64,000 bases of DNA from Spirochaetales bacterium (GTDB taxonomy: Bacteria > Spirochaetota > Spirochaetia > Sphaerochaetales > Sphaerochaetaceae): NCBI GenBank assembly GCA_012523305.1, contig JAAYIV010000029.1:17295-81294 (forward strand), written 5' to 3'. The notes under the pieces were generated by a model, which had not been told where the DNA came from, did not search any database, and saw only the letters and a list, made by a program, of their open reading frames with translations. The position numbers were made by a program, and so were the translations under genes. How positions within the stretch are numbered: the stretch's first letter is position 1; every line of letters begins with the position of its first letter. Below are positions 1 through 8,372 of this stretch, in pieces.

Positions 1-49
1 GCAACGCTTCTTGTCGCTTGATGGCATTGTTATTGATTTCCGCACTCAT
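1..49 (-). CDS. DUF438 domain protein, N-terminal fragment (cut by window edge)
   Basis: Only the first 16 codons are inside the window, reading MSAEINNNAIKRQEAL. This opening, with an acidic start followed by an Asn/Arg-rich NNxxKRQE stretch, is the usual beginning of DUF438 proteins, which often carry a C-terminal PAS or haemerythrin-like part. The ATG overlaps the stop of the upstream DUF1858 gene in an ATGA arrangement, so the two are probably translationally coupled. DUF438 and DUF1858 genes are commonly neighbours in anaerobes, which supports the call. The rest of the gene, and therefore its function, is not visible. Confidence 0.6.
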   Translation of the reverse strand, partial: MSAEINNNAIKRQEAL

Positions 50-342
50 CTATGTTCCTCCTCAAGAGTATAACCGTGTTCTACCAGTTTACGTTTGACT
101 GTCTCCAGATCAATATTACGTAACGCACATCCTTTTGGGATTGTCATAACCCTCCCTACCGTTGACAACATCAACGGTTTGACGATTTCCACAAACCCGA
201 TATCAGCCAATATCGACTCAAGTTCCGGATCGGCAGTACACAACTGGTTGACTGTTTTTGACAAATCGATGCACTTCTTTGTAGCACATCGATCGTCGTT
301 TTCATAAGAATAACATGTAGATGGTTTTTGTTTTTGTTGCAT
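46..342 (-). CDS. DUF1858 domain protein
   Basis: A 98-residue soluble protein. From about residue 25 it matches the DUF1858 pattern: an IDLSKTVNQLC opening, then GFVEIVKPLMLSTVGRVMTI and a closing LRNIDLETVKRKL helix. The family is small, found mainly in anaerobes, and is linked by name to hybrid-cluster and redox proteins, but its biochemical role is not established. The first ATG at 342 is preferred over an in-frame TTG two codons upstream; neither has a clear ribosome binding site. It lies 47 bases downstream of the acyl-CoA synthetase and overlaps the DUF438 gene by four bases, so the three probably form one transcript. The N-terminal 24 residues are Gln/Lys-rich and not part of the domain. 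Confidence 0.75.
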   Translation of the reverse strand: MQQKQKPSTCYSYENDDRCATKKCIDLSKTVNQLCTADPELESILADIGFVEIVKPLMLSTVGRVMTIPKGCALRNIDLETVKRKLVEHGYTLEEEHR

Positions 343-389
343 TTGCAACGAATATAGCAGAAAGATTGCAGAAGTGCAAGCTATCGGGG

Positions 390-2294
390 CTAAAACATCG
401 ATTGGATTTCTTTCTTGTACAGCTCCTGTATCTTATGGCGCATGACCTCCTGTTTGGCAGAAAGTTCTTGGCCAACCTTGAACGGGTGTTTCAAAATCGT
501 GAACCTGTTAATCCTTTCATAGCTTTTAAATCCGTTTTTCGCACTTACCTGATCTGCGATTTCAGAATTGATGAGTTCTACCACTTCGGGCATCTCGATC
601 ACATCGAAACGAGCCATATAAGGAATTGCATTCTGCTTCAAATATAATTCGATCTGCTTGGTGTCCACGACGATCAAGGCTCCGAGGTATTTTTTGTCCT
701 GGCCGACAACGACAGCATGTTCGATATATTCAGATTCGCGTAATCGTGCCTCTATCGGGACCGGTTCGATATTCTCTCCGCCTGAAAGGACAATGGTATC
801 TTTTGCCCGGCCTTTGATTGCAAATTCTCCCTTATGGGTCCAGATACCAATATCGCCGGTATTCAACCACCCTTCCTTATCAATGATGGATTCGGTCAGA
901 TCAGGCCGTTTGTAGTATCCTTTCATCACTTGCTTTCCCCTAGCATGGATCACCCCTTTTTTTCCTGGTGCGACAGGATTTCCCGATTCGTCGACAATCT
1001 TGATCTCGGTACCTGGAAGGGGAGCGACCGTTTCAGGCACTTGTCTGTCCAAGCGTCGTAAACCGATTACAGGAGCGGTTTCAGTCAGCCCGTAGCCATC
1101 TAACAATGTAATGCCTATCGCCTTGAAAAAACGGTCGACACTGGCAGGCATCGATCCGCCACCCGAAACTCCCGCGCGGAAGCTGGTACCGAATTTCTTC
1201 TTGATCGTGTTGAACACCAATACGTTGCCCAGCAATTTGAAGGGCCATAAGACAATCAATGGTATGATTCCAAGCAGGAAATCAAATAAGCGGCTACGTT
1301 TTCCGAATTGGGGCATCTTATCGGTGACAAGGTTCATTGCATTAGCATGGTGAGATCCGACCCAGACAAAGAAATGAAACAATGCCCTTGCTACCGGACT
1401 TTTCAATTTTACATTCTGATAGATTCCGGTCTTGACAGCCTCCCAAATTCTTGGCACCGACCCCATCCACGAGGGATTCACTCGCTGAAGGTCTACAAGA
1501 AGGATTTTTCCTATTGGTTTCGAATATGCGATCGTCGACGCTTGCGAAAGTATCACATATTGCAAGATACGTTCGAACGAGTGCCATACAGGCAAGACGG
1601 ATAACCAACGTTCTCCCTTTTTGAAATCGATTACCTTTGGCAATTGCTCCAACTGGAATAAAAAATTCTCATGGGTGAGCATGACACCTTTGGGTTCTCC
1701 CGTGGTACCGCTTGTGAAGATGATCGTTGCTATGTCATCGTTTGTTCCCTTGGCAACCTCACCCTCATAAAAATCGGGGTGCTCGTCATTGAATGCCTTC
1801 CCTCTTGCCATCACATCAGACAGCAGTAACAGTTCGACATCCTTAGCCAGCGAAGATTTTATTTCAGAAAGATCTGAAGCTGGATCCAGCAGTATGAGAA
1901 TGTCCAATGCCGGAAGTTTTTCTTTCAATTCAAGAATCTTACTAGCTTGCTCGATATTTTCTGCGAAACAAACGCTACTTTCGGTGACACCGAGAATGAA
2001 AGCGAGCTCATAAGCCATCGCGTCCCTGCCTCGCGGAACATCTGAAGCTCCGATTGCTAGCGTGGCCAGATCAGCGACAAACCACTCCTTCCGGTTATCG
2101 GAAATCAATCCGACATGATCCCCTCGTTTAACACCTAACACATGTAGGCCTGCCGCGGCATCGCACACTTGCCGGTGTAGTTGCGCATACGACACGGGGT
2201 GGAATATTCCCTCTTCATCTTTTGCCAATTGAGCGTGAGTCTCGGGATTATTGCTTGCTATATGATGTAGCAGTTGGGCAATTGTTTTATACAT
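390..2294 (-). CDS. fadD: Long-chain acyl-CoA synthetase (AMP-binding)
   Basis: A 634-residue adenylate-forming enzyme that activates fatty acids to acyl-CoA through an acyl-AMP intermediate. The P-loop motif FTSGTTGEPKGVMLTHEN lies near residues 190-210, the GYGLTETAP motif is in the middle, and NTGDIG followed by KGRAKDTIVLSGGENIEP marks the hinge and C-terminal domain. A hydrophobic stretch near residues 338-361 (IIPLIVLWPFKLLG) suggests membrane association, common in bacterial long-chain enzymes. Length fits the 600-650 residue group typical of spirochaetes and other anaerobes. The ATG at 2294 follows AAGGAG at seven bases, so it is preferred over an upstream in-frame TTG at 2315. It is the first gene of a minus-strand group and is divergent from the oxidoreductase operon. 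Confidence 0.93.
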   Translation of the reverse strand: MYKTIAQLLHHIASNNPETHAQLAKDEEGIFHPVSYAQLHRQVCDAAAGLHVLGVKRGDHVGLISDNRKEWFVADLATLAIGASDVPRGRDAMAYELAFILGVTESSVCFAENIEQASKILELKEKLPALDILILLDPASDLSEIKSSLAKDVELLLLSDVMARGKAFNDEHPDFYEGEVAKGTNDDIATIIFTSGTTGEPKGVMLTHENFLFQLEQLPKVIDFKKGERWLSVLPVWHSFERILQYVILSQASTIAYSKPIGKILLVDLQRVNPSWMGSVPRIWEAVKTGIYQNVKLKSPVARALFHFFVWVGSHHANAMNLVTDKMPQFGKRSRLFDFLLGIIPLIVLWPFKLLGNVLVFNTIKKKFGTSFRAGVSGGGSMPASVDRFFKAIGITLLDGYGLTETAPVIGLRRLDRQVPETVAPLPGTEIKIVDESGNPVAPGKKGVIHARGKQVMKGYYKRPDLTESIIDKEGWLNTGDIGIWTHKGEFAIKGRAKDTIVLSGGENIEPVPIEARLRESEYIEHAVVVGQDKKYLGALIVVDTKQIELYLKQNAIPYMARFDVIEMPEVVELINSEIADQVSAKNGFKSYERINRFTILKHPFKVGQELSAKQEVMRHKIQELYKKEIQSMF

Positions 2295-2348
2295 GTCCAA
2301 ACTCCTTGGTAACAAATATGCAGATACATCTATCTATAACAGAAAATA

Positions 2349-2435
2349 TTGACAAAAATACAAAAAATGTCAAGTTGAATTAATAGGGAATATATTAATA
2401 AAATACACAAAATTAATAAAATGTCATAATTGACA
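2349..2435. promoter_or_regulatory. Two TGTCA/TGACA dyads in divergent promoter region
   Basis: The 282-base divergent gap between the acyl-CoA synthetase and the oxidoreductase operon is AT-rich and holds two dyads with the same half-site. TTGACA at 2349-2354 faces TGTCAA at 2368-2373, and TGTCA at 2422-2426 faces TGACA at 2431-2435 across TAAT. The half-sites double as possible -35 hexamers for both directions. This is what a shared operator for the two transcripts would look like; the binding protein is unknown. Confidence 0.4.
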
Positions 2436-2457
2436 GAAAAAGGCATAAGTGTAAATA
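2430..2457 (+). promoter_or_regulatory. Candidate promoter of 2-oxoacid oxidoreductase operon
   Basis: A perfect TTGACA at 2430-2435 is followed 16 bases later by TAAATA (2452-2457). The -10 match is modest and a TATAAA at 2456 is an alternative with too long a spacer. Downstream, the leader can fold in two mutually exclusive ways: ATGGATG (2529-2535) with CATCCAT (2541-2547), or GGATGGG (2531-2537) with CCCATCC (2554-2560), the latter just before the ribosome binding site at 2565-2570. Confidence 0.4.
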
Positions 2458-2576
2458 TAAATATATCGGGGATGGTTTCATACCTCAGAAATTAAAAACA
2501 CTACATAAGTGCACTGAAGTAGTGTATGATGGATGGGGAACATCCATTCGACACCCATCCCCCACGGAGGTTTTTT

Positions 2577-2795
2577 ATGAACCATGTGGAAATTCATCGG
2601 GACGAATGTAAAGGATGTGCCGTGTGTGTGGCAGCCTGCCCGCACGGATGTCTCGTTATAGGTGATACACTCAATCTCATGGGATACCAGTATGTTGAAT
2701 TTGTCGGGAACGATAGATGTACGGCATGCGGTCTGTGCTTTACGGTATGCCCCGAACCCGGCGCCCTTGTCGTGTATGGCATGAAGAAGGTGTGA
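2577..2795 (+). CDS. 2-oxoacid:ferredoxin oxidoreductase delta subunit (2x[4Fe-4S])
   Basis: A 72-residue ferredoxin-type subunit. Two CxxCxxCxxxC clusters are visible, CKGCAVCVAACPHGC and CTACGLCFTVCPEPG, each able to hold one [4Fe-4S] centre. In the VOR/KOR/POR family this subunit passes electrons from the thiamine-diphosphate active site to external ferredoxin. The ATG at 2577 sits seven bases after CGGAGG and is preferred to an in-frame ATG at 2526 lacking such a site. The alpha-subunit gene starts two bases after the stop. First gene of the five-gene operon. Confidence 0.9.
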   Translation: MNHVEIHRDECKGCAVCVAACPHGCLVIGDTLNLMGYQYVEFVGNDRCTACGLCFTVCPEPGALVVYGMKKV

Positions 2796-2797
2796 GG

Positions 2798-3856
2798 ATG
2801 GGCATACGATTGATGAAAGGCAATGATGCTGTGGTATTCGGAGCCCTCATGGGCGGTTGTACCCATTTTTTCGGTTACCCGATCACACCGGCAAGTGAGA
2901 TCGCGCAACAGGCAGCGTATTGGTTTCCTTTGGCAGGGAGACATTTTTTGCAAGCGGAATCGGAAGTGAGCGTAATCAATATGCTCTATGGCGCGTCAAG
3001 CGCGGGTGCGAGGGTGATGACAGCTTCTTCCGGACCCGGGATTGCGCTGATGGGAGAAGGATTATCATATATGGCCGGGGCTTGTTTGCCTGCTGTGGTA
3101 GTGGATATGCAACGTTCCGGTCCCGGATTGGGAAATATCTGGCCCGAGCAAAGTGATTACAACATGGTGGTCAAAGGCGGGGGACACGGTGATTACCGTA
3201 CCATTGTTCTCGCACCCTATTCTGCACAAGAGATGTTTGAAATGACAATGAAATCGTTTGAAATTGCCGATAGGTACAGGATGACCGTGTTCATTCTCAG
3301 CGATGCGTATATCGGTCAGATGATGGAACAGGTGTCAATCGAAGGGATCCCTTCTGAATCCGGTAAAAAAGATTGGGCCGTATACGCTGATGCGCAAAGT
3401 CGTTCCAATCTGATCACATCCATCTATATGAACATTGAGAAGCAGAGCGAACATAATCGGAAACTCCAAAAAACATACGAAAAAGCATCTCGAGAATTAC
3501 TTGAATTCGAACATGTAGCCACAGAAGATGCACAAGTTGTGTTTGTCGCATATGGCATCTGCGCTCGCATTTGCCTTTCGGCCGTGAGATCTCTGCGACG
3601 CCTAGGGCTCAAGGTGGGACTGTTCAGACCAAAGACCCTGTGGCCTTTACCGGAACAGGAAATCAAACAATTCGCTGCCGCAAAGAAAACCTTGGTCGTG
3701 GTGGAACTTTCAAGTGGCATGTTGGCTTCAGATATTTCGTTATATGCCAACGGTGCCACTGAAGTGCTCCATATCGGTTCCTTTGGGGGGGCGACGCCAA
3801 CGGTCACATCATTGGTCGACCGTATCATAGAACATATCGGAGATCGACATGCCTGA
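2798..3856 (+). CDS. 2-oxoacid:ferredoxin oxidoreductase alpha subunit
   Basis: A 352-residue subunit carrying the pyrimidine-binding (Pyr) and transketolase C-terminal type domains. The start MGIRLMKGNDAVVFGALMGG and the GYPITPASEI motif are hallmarks of VorB/KorA-type alpha subunits; QAESEVSVINMLYGASSAGA and the TASSGPGIALM segment follow. Together with the beta part it oxidatively decarboxylates a 2-oxoacid to acyl-CoA and CO2, reducing ferredoxin. Kinase and transacylase genes downstream suggest branched-chain or other aliphatic 2-oxoacids (VOR-like) rather than 2-oxoglutarate, but substrate cannot be read from sequence alone. The start at 2798 was chosen over an upstream in-frame ATG inside the delta gene. 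It overlaps the next gene by eight bases. Confidence 0.9.
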   Translation: MGIRLMKGNDAVVFGALMGGCTHFFGYPITPASEIAQQAAYWFPLAGRHFLQAESEVSVINMLYGASSAGARVMTASSGPGIALMGEGLSYMAGACLPAVVVDMQRSGPGLGNIWPEQSDYNMVVKGGGHGDYRTIVLAPYSAQEMFEMTMKSFEIADRYRMTVFILSDAYIGQMMEQVSIEGIPSESGKKDWAVYADAQSRSNLITSIYMNIEKQSEHNRKLQKTYEKASRELLEFEHVATEDAQVVFVAYGICARICLSAVRSLRRLGLKVGLFRPKTLWPLPEQEIKQFAAAKKTLVVVELSSGMLASDISLYANGATEVLHIGSFGGATPTVTSLVDRIIEHIGDRHA

Positions 3857-5270
3857 TGTACAGATACAATATTCCAAGAGTGCTTCGATGTACCAATTGT
3901 TTTTTAGAAAGGAAAATGATCAAAAAACAACCCACTATTGCCCCGGATGCGGCCATGGTACAGCTCAAAAATTAATTGCTTCGGTCATAGATGAACTGGC
4001 GATTCAAGACCGGACCGTGTTCCTCTCGCCGGTTGGGTGTTCGGTTTTTTCATATTATTATTTTGACACGGGAAACATCCAATGTTCACACGGAAGAGCT
4101 CCTGCGGTGGCCACCGGGATAAGGCGAACACTCTCGGATGCGATCATCATCGCGTATCAAGGAGACGGAGATTTGGCTGGCATTGGGATGACCGAAATAG
4201 TCCACGCTGCCAATAGAGGTGAAAACATTACCGTATTTTTCATAAACAATGCGATTTACGGAATGACAGGCGGCCAGATGGCCCCGACGACTCCAATAGG
4301 CGTGAAAACCCTTACGACTCCGGAGGGGCGGAGTAAAAGTCGGGATGGCAATCCGATAGGGATGTGTGAGTTGCTCGCCAGCCTGCAGGCTCCCGCCTAT
4401 ATAGAACGCTGTTCTCTATCGACTCCCAAACAAGTGTTGCGCACTCGTTTGGCAATTAAGAAAGCTCTCGATTACCAAGTCCGGAAGAAAGGCTTCTCTT
4501 TCGTCGAAATCCTTTCTCCCTGTCCGACAAATTGGCGGATGAGTCCGCTTGATGCCAGGGCATGGATCGCAGGAGAACTTGAGGGCGATATATTCCCATT
4601 GAAATGTTTCAGGGACGTACCTCAGGAAATCCAACCGGATTCTCTTTCGGTAATACGACCCGATATAGTAACGCTGTTGACGAAAGATAGTATCCTGAAA
4701 ACCAGTTATGATGGACCTCCACGAGCTCCAAAGTACATAAAAATTGCGGGATTCGGGGGCCAAGGCGTACTTTCCGCTGGTGAATTAGTGGCTTTTAGCG
4801 CTCTTGAAGAGGGCTTCAACGTCTCGTGGCTACCGTCCTATGGCCCTGAAATGCGTGGGGGAAGCGCTAACGCATCAGTGATTTGTTCTGACGAACCGAT
4901 CGGTTCACCGGTTGTGGATTGTCCCAACGTGTTGATAGCTATGAACAATCCTTCTTTGGAGTTGTTCGAGAATTCGGTGACTAACAACGGGATCATCGTA
5001 CTTAATTCCTCTTTGGTAGAACGCAAACCAAGAAGGACCGATGTGAAAACCTATGCCATACCTGCGACAGATATTGCTAAGAAAGCAGGTTTGGTATCAG
5101 CGGCAAATGTGGTCATGATTACTGCATTGGCAGCCATTACGGGGTTTTTACATGTTTCTACGGTTAAACACAGTATCGGAAATGTGTTGAGGAAGAAGCT
5201 TTATACCGATAAAAATCTTGAAATCGTAGAGAATACGCTCTCTTACCTACGTGAAAAGGAAATGATGTGA
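3849..5270 (+). CDS. 2-oxoacid:ferredoxin oxidoreductase, fused beta-gamma subunit
   Basis: A 473-residue fusion of two subunits that are separate in many organisms. Residues about 20-260 are the thiamine-diphosphate-binding beta subunit: HYCPGCGHGTAQ, LSPVGCSVF, the AYQGDGDLAGIG metal/TPP motif and NAIYGMTGGQMAPTTP. Residues about 295-473 are the gamma subunit, with IAGFGGQGVLSAGEL, PSYGPEMRGGSANASV and a C-terminal Rossmann-like part. Covalent linkage fixes beta:gamma stoichiometry. The gene overlaps the alpha gene by eight bases and shares its last bases with the GTG start of the butyrate kinase gene. No frame break is seen at the junction, so it is a genuine fusion. Confidence 0.9.
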   Translation: MPDVQIQYSKSASMYQLFFRKENDQKTTHYCPGCGHGTAQKLIASVIDELAIQDRTVFLSPVGCSVFSYYYFDTGNIQCSHGRAPAVATGIRRTLSDAIIIAYQGDGDLAGIGMTEIVHAANRGENITVFFINNAIYGMTGGQMAPTTPIGVKTLTTPEGRSKSRDGNPIGMCELLASLQAPAYIERCSLSTPKQVLRTRLAIKKALDYQVRKKGFSFVEILSPCPTNWRMSPLDARAWIAGELEGDIFPLKCFRDVPQEIQPDSLSVIRPDIVTLLTKDSILKTSYDGPPRAPKYIKIAGFGGQGVLSAGELVAFSALEEGFNVSWLPSYGPEMRGGSANASVICSDEPIGSPVVDCPNVLIAMNNPSLELFENSVTNNGIIVLNSSLVERKPRRTDVKTYAIPATDIAKKAGLVSAANVVMITALAAITGFLHVSTVKHSIGNVLRKKLYTDKNLEIVENTLSYLREKEMM

Positions 5271-6352
5271 CAAGTGAACATGTGGTTCTTGCGATCAATC
5301 CGGGGTCTTCGACAACCAAACTGGCATTGTATCACCAACTTGAACAGCGAAGCGTACAAACATTCGACCATTCTGTTCAAGAATTATCCAGATTTGGCAG
5401 AATAAGTGAACAATTGGAATACCGATTGTCGTTCGTCAATGAATTTCTCACATCAAACAACAAACACCGCTATGTAATCGAAGCGGTAATGGGGCGCGGA
5501 GGCCTTTTACATCCACTGAAGGGCGGTGTGTATCGGATTTCAGACGATATGAAGCAAGATTTGATGGAAGCAAAGTACGGTGAGCATGCTTGTAACCTCG
5601 GAGCCCTCATGGCGGACAGCATTTCCCGGCAATACAATTGTCCGGCATATATCGCCGACCCGGTAGTGGTGGATGAGATGATCAATGAGGCAAGGATTTC
5701 AGGAATACCCGAAATCGAGCGTAAAAGCATCTTTCATGCGCTCAATCATAAATGCGCGGCCAGAACAGTCGCAGAGATGATGGGCAAGCCTTACGAACAG
5801 TTGAGAATGATAGTGGCTCATCTTGGCAGCGGTATTTCGATAGCAAGTCATCGGTATGGGTATGTCATTGACGTGAATAACGCCCTCGATGGAGAAGGAC
5901 CGTTTACACCCGAACGTTCCGGGGGAGTTCCAGTTGGTGATTTCATGCGATTAGTGCTTAGCGGTAGATATTCGGAACAACAACTCAAAAAAAGAATTAC
6001 GGGAGAAGGTGGACTATTTGCTTATTGGAATAGCCGGGATGTACGGTATTTGGAAGAAAAGATTTCCCAAGGAGATCCCACAGCAGAATTTTATCTCAGG
6101 GCGATGGTCTACCAGGTATCAAAGGAAATAGCATCTCACGGTGCGGTTCTTGAAGGTCGCATCGATGCGATTGTACTTACCGGTGGCATGGCGAATTATG
6201 ATGAAATGGTGAAGATGATTGAAAAACGGATATCCTTTCTAGCTCCTGTGTATGTGATCGGTGGCGAACGTGAGATGTACTCGTTGGCAGAGAATGCCTA
6301 TGCAATTCTTGAAGGCAAGAGAAAGGTGATGGATTATGTCAGAATTTCTTAA
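5267..6352 (+). CDS. buk: Butyrate kinase (branched-chain acyl kinase)
   Basis: A 361-residue member of the acetate/butyrate kinase (ASKHA) family, converting acyl phosphate and ADP to the acid and ATP. The phosphate-1 motif LAINPGSSTTKLAL is at the N terminus, AHLGSGISIASH near residue 185, and LTGGMANYDEM near 305; the ending resembles known Buk proteins, whose usual length is about 355-360. The start is GTG at 5267, overlapping the preceding stop as GTGA and preceded by AAAAGGA. With the transacylase downstream and the oxidoreductase upstream, it completes ATP formation from acyl-CoA. It could serve isobutyrate/isovalerate as well as butyrate. Confidence 0.92.
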   Translation: MTSEHVVLAINPGSSTTKLALYHQLEQRSVQTFDHSVQELSRFGRISEQLEYRLSFVNEFLTSNNKHRYVIEAVMGRGGLLHPLKGGVYRISDDMKQDLMEAKYGEHACNLGALMADSISRQYNCPAYIADPVVVDEMINEARISGIPEIERKSIFHALNHKCAARTVAEMMGKPYEQLRMIVAHLGSGISIASHRYGYVIDVNNALDGEGPFTPERSGGVPVGDFMRLVLSGRYSEQQLKKRITGEGGLFAYWNSRDVRYLEEKISQGDPTAEFYLRAMVYQVSKEIASHGAVLEGRIDAIVLTGGMANYDEMVKMIEKRISFLAPVYVIGGEREMYSLAENAYAILEGKRKVMDYVRIS

Positions 6353-7199
6353 AAGAATCGCAATAGTTGGTTCTGATCATGTCGAGAGCATACTGAGCAT
6401 GGGCGAAATGTGTTCGCAACGCCAAGATGTTGCATTCGTGCTCTACGGAGATTCTCACCGGACACAAGACATCCTGGACACCCATGACATCGATGCTGCA
6501 TACTGGACCATCGTTCACACGAATGATGATATTTGTTCATGTGATTTGGCAAGTACCGACGCGAGTAATGGCTACATTGACGTGCTCATGAAAGGATCGG
6601 TTCGGACAAGCGATTTCATCAAAGCGATTTTAGATAAAAAAAAGGAGTTGATTCCAGCTGGAGCGTTACTCAGCCATGTAGCGAAAATCGAGCTCCCTTG
6701 GTATCACAAACCGCTGTATCTTACCGATGCGGCCATCTCGATCAAACCCGATTTGGATAAAAAAGTCAGTATTCTCGAAAATGCGTTGAACCTTGCCCGA
6801 TCATCTGGAATCCCAATTCCGAAAGTTGCTTTGATATGCCCAGTGGAAATGGTGAATCCCGGCATCGTCAGCACGACCGATGCCGCCCAAATCGTTTTCT
6901 TGCATAATTCAACAGGGAGATTGGGAAAGGCAATTGTCGAAGGACCGTTCGCCCTTGATGTTGCATTGTCAAAAAAGGCAGCGTTGGTGAAACACATTCA
7001 GGGTGATGTCCCAGGGGATGCCGATATTCTGTTGCTTCCCGACCTTGACAGTGCGAACGCTACGTTGAAAGCATTCATTCTCACTCCCGGTGTTCATTAC
7101 GGAGGTGTGGTGGTGGGCTCGAAGGTGCCTGTGGTGCTCACATCACGTTCGGATTCTGCAGATAATCGACTTCGGTCTATGATGTTAGCGTTATCATAA
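6336..7199 (+). CDS. ptb: Phosphate butyryltransferase
   Basis: A 287-residue enzyme of the phosphate acetyl/butyryltransferase family, exchanging CoA for phosphate on an acyl group. Conserved blocks include the LMKGSVRTSDFIKAIL segment near residue 85, LTDAAISIKPDLDKKV near 128, GPFALDVALSKKAA near 200, and DILLLPDLDSANATLKAF near 230. The length is right for Ptb and shorter than Pta. It overlaps buk by 17 bases and is the last gene of the operon. In the usual Ptb-Buk arrangement the transacylase comes first; here the order is reversed. A candidate promoter for the next gene lies 41 bases downstream, and no terminator hairpin was found between them. Confidence 0.9.
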   Translation: MSEFLKRIAIVGSDHVESILSMGEMCSQRQDVAFVLYGDSHRTQDILDTHDIDAAYWTIVHTNDDICSCDLASTDASNGYIDVLMKGSVRTSDFIKAILDKKKELIPAGALLSHVAKIELPWYHKPLYLTDAAISIKPDLDKKVSILENALNLARSSGIPIPKVALICPVEMVNPGIVSTTDAAQIVFLHNSTGRLGKAIVEGPFALDVALSKKAALVKHIQGDVPGDADILLLPDLDSANATLKAFILTPGVHYGGVVVGSKVPVVLTSRSDSADNRLRSMMLALS

Positions 7200-7239
7200 C
7201 TGACATAAAAACTCATTAAAACTCATTACATTAATTTAA

Positions 7240-7269
7240 TTGAGAATTTATGCTGTACGGTGTTATAAT
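7240..7269 (+). promoter_or_regulatory. Candidate promoter of the GGDEF gene
   Basis: TTGAGA at 7240-7245 and a perfect TATAAT at 7264-7269 are separated by 18 bases in the AT-rich gap after ptb. The predicted start would lie about 50 bases upstream of the translation start. A direct repeat of AAAACTCATTA sits just upstream (about 7207-7228). Confidence 0.55.
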
Positions 7270-7325
7270 AACTTTCAATTATATAAATAATTGATGCATT
7301 GATGCAGGCACCGGAGGAACATATT

Positions 7326-8234
7326 TTGGAAAGGAAGGGACAAGATCCGTTATTGTCAAGTCTGCTCGATATGATTCCTGATCCATTCATCGTAATCAGC
7401 GAAGACGGGACATATCTCGAAGTGATCGGAGCGGCTGAACGAACGTTGTACGATGAACCGGCTCTGCTGAAAGGACAAAATATCTATGATTTCATGGAGA
7501 AGGAGTTTGCACAATTCTTCATGGATCAGGTCCGCTTCGTCCTATCAAACAAACAGTTGCATTCATTTGAATATCAATTGGAAACCAATACGGTACAGGG
7601 AATTCCAAAAAACGGTCCTGGTGGGAAACAATGGTTTGAAGCCCGGCTTTATCCTCTGCAGGAACCCATTCAGGGCAAGCGTGCGGTTATCGCTCTCATC
7701 ATCAACATCACTGAACGGAAAAGTTTCCAAAGCCAGCTGCACAAATTGTCCTACCAAGATCCTTTAACCAAGGTGGCCAATCGTCGTTACTTTTTCGAAC
7801 AGCTAGAAGACAGGCTGAAAAAGTGCAAGAACACAGAAAGACACATGTCTGTCATCATCATGGATGTGGATCATTTTAAACGAATCAACGATCAGTACGG
7901 TCACCTTGCCGGTGATCATATGTTGAAAATGTTGGCTCAATTGGCTACCGAACATTTCACTTCCGACGAATTGATTGCTCGCTTCGGGGGAGATGAATTC
8001 GTGATATTGCTCTGTAGCGCTCTCAATGAAACGGTTGAGAAGGCTGAATCCTTTAGGCTTGCGGTGAAGTCCCAACGCATCAAATTTGATAATTATGAGT
8101 TGACAATGACAGTGAGTATCGGAATCTCAGAATTGACAACGCTTGATAATGACGGGACCAATATCATTACTAGGGCGGATAAAGCGTTGTATCGAGCAAA
8201 ACAACAAGGTCGAAATCGCGTACAATGGGGGTAA
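7326..8234 (+). CDS. Diguanylate cyclase with PAS sensor domain
   Basis: A soluble protein of 302 residues. A PAS domain occupies roughly residues 10-130 (MIPDPFIVISEDGTYLEVIG at its start; LIINITERKSF at its end), followed by a GGDEF domain with DPLTKVANRRYF, MDVDHFKRINDQYGH and the signature ARFGGDEF near residue 220. It should make cyclic di-GMP from two GTP. The inhibitory RxxD site that normally lies a few residues before GGDEF reads TSDE, so product feedback is probably absent. The TTG at 7326 follows GGAGG at eight bases; an in-frame ATG at 7302 has no ribosome binding site but cannot be excluded. The next gene encodes a GGDEF/HD-GYP protein. Confidence 0.88.
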   Translation: MERKGQDPLLSSLLDMIPDPFIVISEDGTYLEVIGAAERTLYDEPALLKGQNIYDFMEKEFAQFFMDQVRFVLSNKQLHSFEYQLETNTVQGIPKNGPGGKQWFEARLYPLQEPIQGKRAVIALIINITERKSFQSQLHKLSYQDPLTKVANRRYFFEQLEDRLKKCKNTERHMSVIIMDVDHFKRINDQYGHLAGDHMLKMLAQLATEHFTSDELIARFGGDEFVILLCSALNETVEKAESFRLAVKSQRIKFDNYELTMTVSIGISELTTLDNDGTNIITRADKALYRAKQQGRNRVQWG

Positions 8235-8372
8235 TATGTACCATATATGGCATTGTTCATGACATAGGTTCTTGGGTCCGTTCTGATAAGGGAAAATGTT
8301 TGTTAAAAGTTATAGTTCCATGATATTATCGTTGTTAGTTATGTTCTAGCATCACAAACGTTGGGATATTCC

